A stretch of DNA of 64,000 nt from contig NZ_CP013386.1 of NCBI RefSeq assembly GCF_001523745.2, forward strand, positions 3,596,001 through 3,660,000, in the 5' to 3' direction. Of this stretch, positions 15,801 through 24,125 are shown in pieces. The DNA is from Burkholderia mayonis. GTDB lineage: Bacteria; Pseudomonadota; Gammaproteobacteria; Burkholderiales; Burkholderiaceae. How positions within the stretch are numbered: the first letter of the stretch is position 1; every line of letters begins with the position of its first letter. Both the position numbers and the translations under genes were made by a program. The notes beneath the pieces were generated by a model. The model did not search any database, was not told the DNA's origin, and worked only from the letters and a program-made list of their open reading frames with translations.

Positions 15801-17026
15801 AACCGGCTCCCGAGGGCCCATCAAGTTGCGCGAGCGGCCGGCTTGTCGAGCCAAGCTGCGGCATGCATTCGACCGTCCGTTTCACCCGTCCAGCCTTCGA
15901 CGCGAGCCTTGGGATCATTCGGGTACTCGCCGCGCTGCTGGGCCAAGACCGTGTCGCCCCATCCGACAGGCGTCCCAGAGCGTGGTTCCGCGTAAAGGTC
16001 GTCGGGCGCGATCAACGAGATATGCTTAATCGTGGCTGGCCAGACAGGATCGCGACAAGTCGCATTCGCAACGATTCGCATAACGGTAAAAATCAGAATC
16101 AGCGGCATCATCAGCAGACGAATGAAGACCGGCGCACGCATCCCGAAGCTATACAGCGAAAACAGGAACGACTCGCGCGGCGTCTCGCGCTGCGTGTGAA
16201 ACAGCATCGGCTTGGGCAAACCGTTCGGACCATCGTTCATGTATGCGCACCAATAGTTCCACTGCGCGAGCGCCATTTCGACCTGCCGCTTGCCGGTCCA
16301 TTCCCGGCCGATCGAGAACACACGAGTGACATTGCCGTGGTCATCGACCGTGTAATGACGGATGTGGAAGATCGTACCGAAAGACGTGTCTTCGCGGTGC
16401 AGACAGAAAATCGAATCTTCCGTCCACGGCGCTTCCCAAATGACATCGCCCTCGCCTGGCTTCGCGAAGAAGCGGCGCACACGAATCGCAAAAAGCTTGC
16501 GGGCTTCACGATGAAAGCGGATTGGCCGATAGCGCAGACCAAAGAATAGGCCGCGCCCAAGCTTCCAGACTAGCGTGCCGAAAAGGACTATTGGGAAGAT
16601 GGCTATGCAATTAAATACGAACATCCAAAACGGAGGAGCTGGGTCAGCGTGCGTCAGGAAATACACATACGGGCCAATCCCAATACCTAAGAAGGCCACT
16701 ACAACACCAGTGACAAACCACTGCTTCTCTAGAAAGGACGGTTCGATCACGTCCATGTAGGTTGAATTAATGCTGAACGTCGACCCAAAATCCTGGACGT
16801 CTGGACCAACGGATCGATTGATCGGCAAGCGATGCGCCAGATCCCATTCCGGCACTGGCTTGCCGATACACTTCTTCATGACGCGTTCGTCCATGTATCA
16901 ACCTCCTGCCGCCGAGGTGAAAGCCTTGAGCTCTGCCTCGAGCGAGTCGTAGTGTTCCCCCTTACTGAACTTGCAGCGAGACACCCAGTCTTTGAGGGCC
17001 GACGCCTTGAAAATCGCGATTGCGAT
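15801..17026. repeat. Tandem duplication, copy A
   Basis: 1,226 bp, head-to-tail with copy B (14,578-15,800). It begins just after the copy A gene's 3' end and runs into the true effector's 3' end at 17,026, where homology stops abruptly (TGCGATACCC versus TGTGATAACC). Confidence 0.9.
15821..16894 (-). CDS. DUF6708-like membrane immunity candidate, copy A
   Basis: 357 residues; ATG 16,894 follows the effector stop by 3 bp with AGGAGG inside the effector's last codons, so it is translated together with the toxin. Layout as in copy B: N-terminal soluble segment, membrane hairpin (about 55-115), soluble domain with RFHREARKLFAIRVRRFFAKPGEGDVIW, and another hydrophobic helix near 265-290 (FIRLLMMPLILIFTVMRIV). 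The intimate linkage to a VasX-like toxin supports an immunity role. Its hairpin (VVVAFLGIGIGPYVYFLTHA...) is the part that differs from copy B. Confidence 0.82.
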   Translation of the reverse strand: MDERVMKKCIGKPVPEWDLAHRLPINRSVGPDVQDFGSTFSINSTYMDVIEPSFLEKQWFVTGVVVAFLGIGIGPYVYFLTHADPAPPFWMFVFNCIAIFPIVLFGTLVWKLGRGLFFGLRYRPIRFHREARKLFAIRVRRFFAKPGEGDVIWEAPWTEDSIFCLHREDTSFGTIFHIRHYTVDDHGNVTRVFSIGREWTGKRQVEMALAQWNYWCAYMNDGPNGLPKPMLFHTQRETPRESFLFSLYSFGMRAPVFIRLLMMPLILIFTVMRIVANATCRDPVWPATIKHISLIAPDDLYAEPRSGTPVGWGDTVLAQQRGEYPNDPKARVEGWTGETDGRMHAAAWLDKPAARAT

Positions 17027-19465
17027 ACCCACCAAAATAGATAGGATCAAGGCAGGCCAGAACAGCGGCAGGCTGAAGAATGCGGCAGCCGCAACGTATA
17101 CGCCTAGAACTCCACTTAGAGCATAGAGAGCAGTTAGACCGTATTCTTTATTGCCATATGCCTCCGGCATGTTCTTGACGATGTCATACCCAGCCAACAC
17201 GATACCGGCAATCGCACCAAGGCCGCGACCGACCTTCGCCCCGACCTCGGCCCATTCGCTGGCGCCGGCCCACTGCTTCATGATGAACGCCGACAGCGGA
17301 TGAGCCGGCGCTTTCGCCACGGTTTCCGACGCGGTTTCAATAACGGTCCCGACGATCGAAACGACGGCTCCAACTGCTTTCAGACCGGTTTCGCGTTGGC
17401 TGAACTGATCGCTGCCCGCCCAATCCTTTGCCGCGAAGGTAAGCGTCGCCATCTGGAAAATCACCGTCACGACGCCGAGATTGAACTCTCGGGCTGAGCC
17501 GAGCCACTTCTTGGCGGCATCCACGCCCGGAACCTTAACGGCCTTGATCGCGCCGGCCTCCAGTTTCCCGTCTCGGACCAGGGCCTCGACATCCATCTCA
17601 TAGGCGACGACATTCGGGTCACTTGGTGGTGCCGTCCTCAAGACCTGTTTCCCGACTTGAGTCGCCGACGCGCGCTGTTCGGTCCGGTTGCCATCCAGTT
17701 TGACGCCCAACTCCCGGGCTTGCTGTAAAGCCCAGTCGCGGATTGCAAGCTTGCTGACTTGCGACGGTTTGAGTCGAACGCCGGACTGTATCGCCAAACG
17801 AATGGTCACGAAGCCGAGCGCGGCACCCCGCGTGGCCTTCGTAAGTACGTCGACGATCTGATTGGCAGTCGTCACGATGAGCCGATCGCGCAGGTTGGCC
17901 GCGTTGCCGAGATTTTCGATCTTTTTGAACGCTTCCTTGTAGAGGTTCAGGAAGTTCTCGTACTGGATATCAGAACCGTGTACCTGTGCATCCGCCGCTT
18001 TCATCAGCGTGTCCTGATTGAACATCAGGGCGCGCGCGTACAGATTGCGGATGTTCGACGCCTGACCGTTCAACCAGCCATCGAGCACTTTCTTGCAAGC
18101 CTCCGTGCCGACAGCAGCACCAATGGCCTGTGCGCACGACTCACTATATGCGTAACCACTTCGAAGATCCTGCTGATCATGAACCCCAGCCATCCATTCG
18201 GCGAGCAGTTGAGACTTGAGCCAATCCGCATGTGCCTGTACCAGGGGCTGCCATTTCGGCTTGAAGGCCTCGAGTGCTTGCTGATACTCCTGCGGGAAGC
18301 GTTTCAACGCCTCTTCATCGAGCACGCTGGTTCGCTTCCCGTCGGGACCGACCTTGAACGCTGCGTCCTCCCACGCCTCATTCGCGGCCTCTTCCTGTGT
18401 TGCGGGGACGTTTTCGGTCTTGCGCTCTTCCTCCTTTACCGCCTGTTCAAAACTCCCCGTCCTGATCCAGGAACGCATCACGTGGAAAAACCCAATTGCA
18501 TCCGGCGCGATTGGTGCGCCGACCTTCATATTGACCGCGTTGGCGTCCGCGATGGTTTTCGAGGTTCCATAGGTCAGACCGGTCACAGCCTTCGCATTGG
18601 CCCGGATTCCCGCTTCGGCTCGTTCGAGCAGTTGCGCCGATGTCCACTTCCAGTACACCTGTTCGTCGAAACCATTGTTCAGGTTGGGGACGGTCAGTTC
18701 GGCGAGGTCATTGGTAAGGCCAACGGGATCGTTGACCGCCACCACAAAACCTTTCTTGTTGGGCGACTCGGCCATCGCGTCGCCGATTCGTTTGGCGACG
18801 TTGCGCTGACGTAGACGAATCTCATCCTTGGGCGCGCGGTTGCTGAAGTCGAACGCGGCCTTCATTGCCTGGGCATCCATCGCGAAATGGGCGATCTTGC
18901 CCTGCGTGGCTTGAAATTCGCCCGTATCGGTCGCGCCTCCGCCTAGCATCGCGGGGATGTTGACGCATTGCATATGCTGCTTGCGCCAAGCTGCGTCATT
19001 GATTTTGTTGTGTACGAGGTCTTTGGTCCATCGCACGTTCGACCAGCCAATCCAGAGGTTGGTCGCTTCGTCGCCTCCGGGCGTGTGTTCGACGCTCACG
19101 CAACGGCCGAGCGACTCAAAAGCCATGTCTCCGTTTCTCGCACAGCCTTGGGTTAGCGCGCTCTCCGCATCGCCGGGCGGTGGCGTCACGTCCGGGGGGA
19201 AACTCCACATGACTCCATCGTCAAGCACCATGTAGGCGCTCAGCTTCTTCCGTTTCTCGTCGTACGTGTACAGATAGCCAGGACGCAACGCGCGCAGCGT
19301 GTACTTGGCGGCGGCGACGGCCTGAGGGGCGCGCCCATCAATCCGAAAATTGCCAGACAGAGCCGGCGCTTTCGACGCACCACGCGGGCACGCGATCGCG
19401 TATCGAGCGGGATAAATCAGCAGCGACTGACGATCGCACAGCGGACAGCCTTTAGTGGTCGGCAT
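16898..19465 (-). CDS. VasX-like T6SS pore-forming effector
   Basis: 855 residues. The N-terminus has CPLCDRQ (Cys 7 and 10) and RPGYLYTYDEKRKKLSAYMV, features of the toxin VasX N-terminal family (the group annotated in Burkholderia as BTH_I2691-type effectors, from memory). A long helical middle follows. After about residue 650 come several hydrophobic helices (LGVVTVIFQMATLTFAAKD; AVVSIVGTVIETASETVA; LGAIAGIVLAGYDIV; ALSGVLGVYVAAAAFF; PALILSILVGIAIAIF), as expected for a colicin-like pore former acting on the target's inner membrane. It lacks a signal peptide, as T6SS cargo does. GAGGGGC precedes ATG 19,465. It follows vgrG and the DUF4123 adaptor, and two immunity candidates follow it. Confidence 0.88.
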   Translation of the reverse strand: MPTTKGCPLCDRQSLLIYPARYAIACPRGASKAPALSGNFRIDGRAPQAVAAAKYTLRALRPGYLYTYDEKRKKLSAYMVLDDGVMWSFPPDVTPPPGDAESALTQGCARNGDMAFESLGRCVSVEHTPGGDEATNLWIGWSNVRWTKDLVHNKINDAAWRKQHMQCVNIPAMLGGGATDTGEFQATQGKIAHFAMDAQAMKAAFDFSNRAPKDEIRLRQRNVAKRIGDAMAESPNKKGFVVAVNDPVGLTNDLAELTVPNLNNGFDEQVYWKWTSAQLLERAEAGIRANAKAVTGLTYGTSKTIADANAVNMKVGAPIAPDAIGFFHVMRSWIRTGSFEQAVKEEERKTENVPATQEEAANEAWEDAAFKVGPDGKRTSVLDEEALKRFPQEYQQALEAFKPKWQPLVQAHADWLKSQLLAEWMAGVHDQQDLRSGYAYSESCAQAIGAAVGTEACKKVLDGWLNGQASNIRNLYARALMFNQDTLMKAADAQVHGSDIQYENFLNLYKEAFKKIENLGNAANLRDRLIVTTANQIVDVLTKATRGAALGFVTIRLAIQSGVRLKPSQVSKLAIRDWALQQARELGVKLDGNRTEQRASATQVGKQVLRTAPPSDPNVVAYEMDVEALVRDGKLEAGAIKAVKVPGVDAAKKWLGSAREFNLGVVTVIFQMATLTFAAKDWAGSDQFSQRETGLKAVGAVVSIVGTVIETASETVAKAPAHPLSAFIMKQWAGASEWAEVGAKVGRGLGAIAGIVLAGYDIVKNMPEAYGNKEYGLTALYALSGVLGVYVAAAAFFSLPLFWPALILSILVGIAIAIFKASALKDWVSRCKFSKGEHYDSLEAELKAFTSAAGG

Positions 19466-19505
19466 GGGTTGCCCCTCGGAATTTCATGGTATGAAGTGAT
19501 AGCCT

Positions 19506-20270
19506 TTATTCGGTCAGGAAAGCGTGCCGCATACGTTGAACCGCATCGTCGACGAGCGCATCGGTGGTCATCGCGTCCAACTCGCCCGCCGAGCACAGGG
19601 CCCGATCGAGCGCAGCCGGCAACTGCGCTGCCTGATCGGCCGACAGTGCCGGCAGCCGCCGGCGAATCTGGTCGGCGATCTCACTGCGGTTGATGCGAGG
19701 CCACTGGTCCGGGCGCGGCCAGCCGGACGGTTGAGCGTCCAGCGGCACAATTTCGGCACCTAGGCCGGCGCTGCGCCAGCGATGGCTATGCCAGACGAAG
19801 CGCCATTCGTGAACGGGCCCCAGGAGGGCCATCCGCTGGATCGGATCGAACACCGCCAGCGTGAGGCTCAAGACACGCGGATCATAGTATCGCCAGAACA
19901 CCGGATGCCCGCCCTCGCCAGGACCGACCAGATACCGTGCGATGTGTTCAGCAAGCGCATCGGCATCCACGGCACTGTCGATCCACGCGCAAATTGCGGG
20001 CGGTCGTTCAACCTCTGTTTCCTCCTGCCATCGTTCGATCGCAATCCGTTGCCCCTCCGGATCGAGCGCAGCGAGGTCGATCAACCGCGGCATCAGTTCT
20101 TCGCGATGGGCCAGCACGCGCGGCGTGCAGGCGCGCATGTCGAGCGCGGCCAGATCGGGCACGTGCGCGAGTGTCGCAGGTTCCACCAGCAGAAATCCGG
20201 TCGTCGGTAGCGCCTGGTGATCGGGCACGGGCAGCATCGGGGGCGGGGACGTTTTCATTCGACCGTCCAT
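19506..20270 (-). CDS. DUF4123 T6SS effector adaptor/chaperone
   Basis: 254 residues from ATG 20,270, which overlaps the vgrG stop (TGATG), so it is translationally coupled. The DUF4123 (Tap/TEC) pattern is seen: GFLLVEPATLAHVPDLAAL near the start, AEHIARYLVGPGEGGHPVFWRYYDPRVLSLTLAVFDPIQRMALLGPVHEWRF in the middle. These proteins load an effector onto the matching VgrG in the cytoplasm. Its place between vgrG and the VasX-like toxin says it loads that toxin. A frame-open extension to 20,330 lies inside vgrG and is not needed. Confidence 0.88.
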   Translation of the reverse strand: MDGRMKTSPPPMLPVPDHQALPTTGFLLVEPATLAHVPDLAALDMRACTPRVLAHREELMPRLIDLAALDPEGQRIAIERWQEETEVERPPAICAWIDSAVDADALAEHIARYLVGPGEGGHPVFWRYYDPRVLSLTLAVFDPIQRMALLGPVHEWRFVWHSHRWRSAGLGAEIVPLDAQPSGWPRPDQWPRINRSEIADQIRRRLPALSADQAAQLPAALDRALCSAGELDAMTTDALVDDAVQRMRHAFLTE

Positions 20271-22741
20271 CAGGCGAGCGTGATCGACGCTTGGCCGGTT
20301 TGTGCGGCACCGTCGGCCAATTGCGAGCACAAGTCCGGTCCAGGGAACTGCGCCGGAACGCTCTGCGGCCCAACAGTATCGTGGCTGCCCGCGTGAATCT
20401 TGTTCTCGCCGGGCGTGTAGCCCACGATACCTTTCGCGCTCACTTCGAACTGGCTGTTGCCGGCCGTCAAGCGAATGCCCTGCTTGGCGGTGATGTTGAT
20501 CCAGTCCGTCGTGCTGATGATCGACAAGACCTTCTTCGCCAGCAGCTCCAGCTCGTCGTTTTCCGCATGCACCTGCACTTTGCCGCTCGCCGCGATCAGC
20601 TTCATGCCCATCTTGTGCACGAACAGCGAGAACTTGTCCGATACGCTGGCGAAGAACGATTTCCCTGTCGCGACCGACACGCTGTCGCCGGCCGTGACGG
20701 CCACGTGCTGGCCGCCCGTGACGTGCGCTGTCGCGGGCGTCGTGACGGCAATGCCGGCCGCGCCAGCCAACAACAGGTGCGCTTCGTTGAGTTCCGGGAA
20801 ATCGCCCTTGTCACGACTGCCCGTCGCCCCCGCGCCCTGGATGCCATCCACCTGCAATTTCAGCGCATCGGCGATTGGCGTCTGATCCACTCCGTTGTCC
20901 TGCGCCTGATAGTGCTGCGCGAGCTTGCCAAGTTGTCCGTGTAACGTTTGCGCTTTGGTCAACCGCGATGTCGGTTCGCTAACGTCCGAGAGGTGCCCCT
21001 GCGCGGCGGGACGCACCTCTGTGCTGATCACCATGCCCCTGCCGGTACGGATCGCGCCAACCTCATCGGTACGCAACTCGAAGCCTTCGCCTCGGGCATC
21101 TTTTCGGCCCTGCCAGTCCTCGATCCGCGTGATCTTGCCGAGCGACAACTGGCTTGCCGCATGGTCCGACCGAAGTTGCGCCTGAATGGCGTTCGCCGTA
21201 TCGTCGAAAATCAGGTGATTGCTGCGGCCGGACGAGGCGTTGCCGTCCGCGCCGGTCAGCTCACGGCTGCGGATGCCCATCAGCGCGTTCTCGTCCGGCA
21301 GTTTCCACGACGGCACGTTGCGCGCATTCATCACGCGGCCCGTGATGATCGGATGGTCCGGATTGCCGTCGAGCCATTGCACGATCACTTCTGAACCGAT
21401 GCGGGGCAGCGCCGCGATCCCCTGGCCGCCGCCGGCCCAGCCGCTTGCGACCCGCACCCATGTCGAATACTTGCCGTCGCGATCCCAGTGGAATTGAACC
21501 AGCACCCGGCCATGTTCGTCGGTGTGAATGCTCGCGCCGGATGGGCCGACAACGGTCGCTGTCTGCGGCGCGAGAATCTTCGCGTCGACGCTGTTGAAGC
21601 CGCGTCCGGGACGCCATGGCGTGGCCTTGGGGACACAGGTGAATTCGTTGCGGTACTCCGCCAGCACGCCCGTGTCTTGCAGATAGTTGTTGGTCGCCAC
21701 GTGCCGGACCGAGACAATCAGGTATTCGTCGTCGCTCGGGTCGCGGCTCAGCGCCGAGCCGTAACGGTCCGTCAGTCGGAACCAGCGCCCCGGCTGCACG
21801 AAGCGATTGTTGCCCTTTGCGTCGAAACGCTTGATCGTCGCTTCGATTTCCTCCATCCGGCGATTGACAACCTGATAGCCATGCTCCATGTTCCGATAGC
21901 CGTACGCGCCAGCGTATTCGTTCCATTCAAGCTGCGGCAGCGCGGCTTCCGGGCTCGACAGACTCGTTTGAACGTGAGTCGGCGTCGGGGTCTTGAAGTC
22001 GAAACGGGACAATTCCGCATGGGTCGACGTGGTTTGCTGGAACGGGGACCAGCTCAGAATGCTGTCCGATTCCTCTGCGCCCATGCCATTGTGGAAGCGG
22101 ATTTCGTGTACCTTGCCATCGATCGCGGGCGCGGGACGCGTCGGATCAGAGATAGTGAGCCTGTGCGACGTGGCCGTGTGCTCGTACCAGTACAGATAGC
22201 CCGCGTGTTCCCAACGCCGATGAACGTAATTGTGATCGTCTTCGTCGAACTGGCAGGCCATCGTCATGCGCGGATCGTCTTCCCCGACCTGCCACGCCCA
22301 TTCGGGCAACACGCCATAGTCCTGAAAAACCGTCGCTGTCTGGTCGTGCAGGTTCTGATCGAGGAACAGGCGATTGTGCTGGCTGTACTTCAGGTAGCTC
22401 AGCCACGGGCCCACGTGCGCCTCGTAGAATACCCAGCCGCCGTCCGTGCGAATGTGCCGGAACGCGAAGATATGGCCATTGAAATATCGTCGGCTGCCGT
22501 CGCCGCGCACCAAGCTGGCCGTCACGCGCTTGCCGATGAAATCCTTCGGCGCAAGGTGGTCGTTATCCGACAGGATTTCAATCTTGTACGCGAAATCCTT
22601 CGATAGCGCTTCAACTGCCTCGAATGCGTTCGGCAGCAGGATATTGTGAGGTGCGTTATCGTCCGGAAAGCTAATTTGCACTTGCCGGTTGTGCTGCGGC
22701 CCCAGCGCAAGGTCTCTCAGGGCTTGTGCCGTATTCTGCAT
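20270..22741 (-). CDS. vgrG: T6SS spike protein VgrG
   Basis: 823 residues from ATG 22,741 (MQNTAQALRDL), preceded by GGATAAG; the in-frame ATG at 22,810 has no such site. Domains: gp27-like base (about 20-400; YEAHVGPWLSYLKYSQHNRLFLDQ), gp5 OB fold (DEHGRVLVQFHWDRDGKYSTWVRVASGWAGGGQGIAALPRIGSEVIV, about 430-490), and a DUF2345 beta-helix needle to the end (KLIAASGKVQVHAENDELELLAKK). No enzymatic extension is present, so cargo is delivered through the adaptor and PAAR. It is the first gene of the minus-strand cassette, so the promoter should lie at 22,742-23,100. Confidence 0.93.
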   Translation of the reverse strand: MQNTAQALRDLALGPQHNRQVQISFPDDNAPHNILLPNAFEAVEALSKDFAYKIEILSDNDHLAPKDFIGKRVTASLVRGDGSRRYFNGHIFAFRHIRTDGGWVFYEAHVGPWLSYLKYSQHNRLFLDQNLHDQTATVFQDYGVLPEWAWQVGEDDPRMTMACQFDEDDHNYVHRRWEHAGYLYWYEHTATSHRLTISDPTRPAPAIDGKVHEIRFHNGMGAEESDSILSWSPFQQTTSTHAELSRFDFKTPTPTHVQTSLSSPEAALPQLEWNEYAGAYGYRNMEHGYQVVNRRMEEIEATIKRFDAKGNNRFVQPGRWFRLTDRYGSALSRDPSDDEYLIVSVRHVATNNYLQDTGVLAEYRNEFTCVPKATPWRPGRGFNSVDAKILAPQTATVVGPSGASIHTDEHGRVLVQFHWDRDGKYSTWVRVASGWAGGGQGIAALPRIGSEVIVQWLDGNPDHPIITGRVMNARNVPSWKLPDENALMGIRSRELTGADGNASSGRSNHLIFDDTANAIQAQLRSDHAASQLSLGKITRIEDWQGRKDARGEGFELRTDEVGAIRTGRGMVISTEVRPAAQGHLSDVSEPTSRLTKAQTLHGQLGKLAQHYQAQDNGVDQTPIADALKLQVDGIQGAGATGSRDKGDFPELNEAHLLLAGAAGIAVTTPATAHVTGGQHVAVTAGDSVSVATGKSFFASVSDKFSLFVHKMGMKLIAASGKVQVHAENDELELLAKKVLSIISTTDWINITAKQGIRLTAGNSQFEVSAKGIVGYTPGENKIHAGSHDTVGPQSVPAQFPGPDLCSQLADGAAQTGQASITLA

Positions 22742-23124
22742 TGTTCTTATCCGTTGATCCGGGCGCGAAGTGCCGCCGGGCCGCCCGTGCGCCCTGGAAT
22801 GCACCGGCAAAGTGGAGCTGACAATGCTCGTGCCCGCCCCGACGTGCAGCGATAAGCTCAGACGTATCCCACAAAGCCCCTTGAAGGCCCACGGGGAAAA
22901 CTGTCAGGTTAGATTGAGGGATTTTCGCTCGGCGAACGGCAAAAAACACACGTTCCCTCTCATAAATTCGCAACTCGACCAACATCAATCAATCGCGTGC
23001 CGCTATCCGCCTGACAACGCACGGAATATATACGTACCGAAAGGAGGACATCCCCCGGACACGGCCCAGCCATGGTCTACCGCGTGTTGCCGTCGATCTT
23101 TGCGCTCGAACAACTGTGAGAGAC
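22742..23124. other. Upstream region of vgrG, no gene seen
   Basis: About 380 bp of visibly lower GC than the flanks, between vgrG and the transposase remnant. It should hold the cassette promoter, but I could not pick -35/-10 elements with confidence. No real ORF is evident. Confidence 0.4.
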
Positions 23125-23442
23125 GCCGCCGCCGTCCGGGAGGGCAGTGGCGGGCATACCTTTGCGTGGCATTTTTTGGCCTCCCGTCAAAGTGACTTTG
23201 CCAGCCACACCCAGTCAGTGTTCAAGGCGAAGTTCCAGGCTCTCCTCCCCAGGCGAGGCTACAAGCGCTCCATCATCGCACTCGCCCACAAGATTCTGCG
23301 TACCGTCTACTTCATCCTCAAGCGACGCGAACATTACCGGGACTCCGTCGTTGACTATGAAGCCCTCGCCGTTCAACGCAACGCACCTCGCTGGATCAAG
23401 GCCCTGGTCAAGCACGGCTTCCAGAACTCCACCACCGCCTGA
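23125..23442 (+). pseudogene. IS110-family transposase C-terminal remnant
   Basis: The frame ending at 23,442 reads SVFKAKFQALLPRRGYKRSI, IALAHKILRTVYFILKRREHYRDSVVDYEAL and NAPRWIKALVKHGF, the familiar C-terminal text of IS110-group transposases (the region after the serine domain). No N-terminal RuvC-like DEDD domain is found upstream, so only a 3' piece survives. It lies about 210 bp inside the right edge of the T6SS island and may be what is left of the element that brought it. Confidence 0.75.
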
Positions 23443-23655
23443 CCGCCAGAGTTCTCCTCCAGATGACCTGCATTGGTCAGGCAGGCGCTCGCCCTGAGTC
23501 CCGTTTCTTTCACGCTAAAATCTACCCGAAAAAGCACCCGAAAAAATTAGGGATTGTACGATACTTCCCGGACCGATGCGGCACAACCAACCGCCCGAAA
23601 CCCTCATAAATAAAGGCCAAACGGGACGCCTTCGAATCTTACGCCCCCCCCCAAC

Positions 23656-23671
23656 CGCGCAGCTACTGGTG
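23656..23671. repeat. Right copy of 16-bp direct repeat at island boundary
   Basis: Identical to 10,956-10,971. It resumes the lysR reading frame exactly at the codons for RSYW, now followed by TGG (Trp) instead of the TGA made at the left junction. Confidence 0.85.
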
Positions 23672-23753
23672 GATCGCGCCGCGCAAGACGGCGGGCGAGG
23701 CGCTCGTCGGCCGGTTCTGTGCGTGGCTCGAAGCGCAGGCTCACGGCGGCTGA
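23656..23753 (+). pseudogene. LysR regulator 3' fragment
   Basis: Reading on from the direct repeat gives RSYWWIAPRKTAGEALVGRF then CAWLEAQAHGG and TGA at 23,751-23,753, the expected C-terminal tail of the GcvA-like regulator whose body ends at 10,972. The fragment has no start of its own. Confidence 0.85.
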
Positions 23754-23874
23754 ATACCCGGACGGGCGGGCGTCGGATCGGGAAAGTCGACCGGACGACC
23801 GTTTGCTACGCTACGCGCCGCGCCGATTGAGCGCCGGATCGATCGCGCGGCGAACGCCGTGCGATCGCACCACC

Positions 23875-24056
23875 CGCCGCATTTCGACCGCCGCATTTCG
23901 ACCGCCGCATTTCGACCGCCGCATTTCGACCGCCGCATTTCGACCGCCGCATTTCGACCGCCGCATTTCGACCGCCGCATTTCGACCGCCGCGCTTCTAC
24001 CGCCGCATTTCGACCGCCGCGCTTCGACCTCTGCACTCCGACCGCCGCGCCTCGAT
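23875..24056. repeat. 14-bp tandem repeat (VNTR)
   Basis: The unit GCCGCATTTCGACC is repeated about 13 times. Eight consecutive units with ATTTCGA starting at 23,881, 23,895 ... 23,979 are perfect; the later ones (from 23,993) are diverged. A poly-C/CCG-rich tail follows to about 24,100. It lies between the lysR tail and the 3' end of the permease gene and is not part of a supported gene. Copy number is expected to vary between strains. Confidence 0.92.
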
Positions 24057-24125
24057 CGCCCCCCGCCGCCCCCCCGCCGCCCCCCCGCCGCGCCTCGCCG
24101 CGCTTCGCCCCCGAACCGCCGTCAC

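Noticed and set aside
14578..17026. Assembly artefact for the tandem immunity genes
   Set aside because: The copies differ in a whole block of residues and by 3 bp in length, which a collapsed or duplicated assembly would not create. Long reads would settle it.
23875..24056. CRISPR array
   Set aside because: Units are 14 bp with no spacers and no cas genes nearby; it is a simple tandem repeat.
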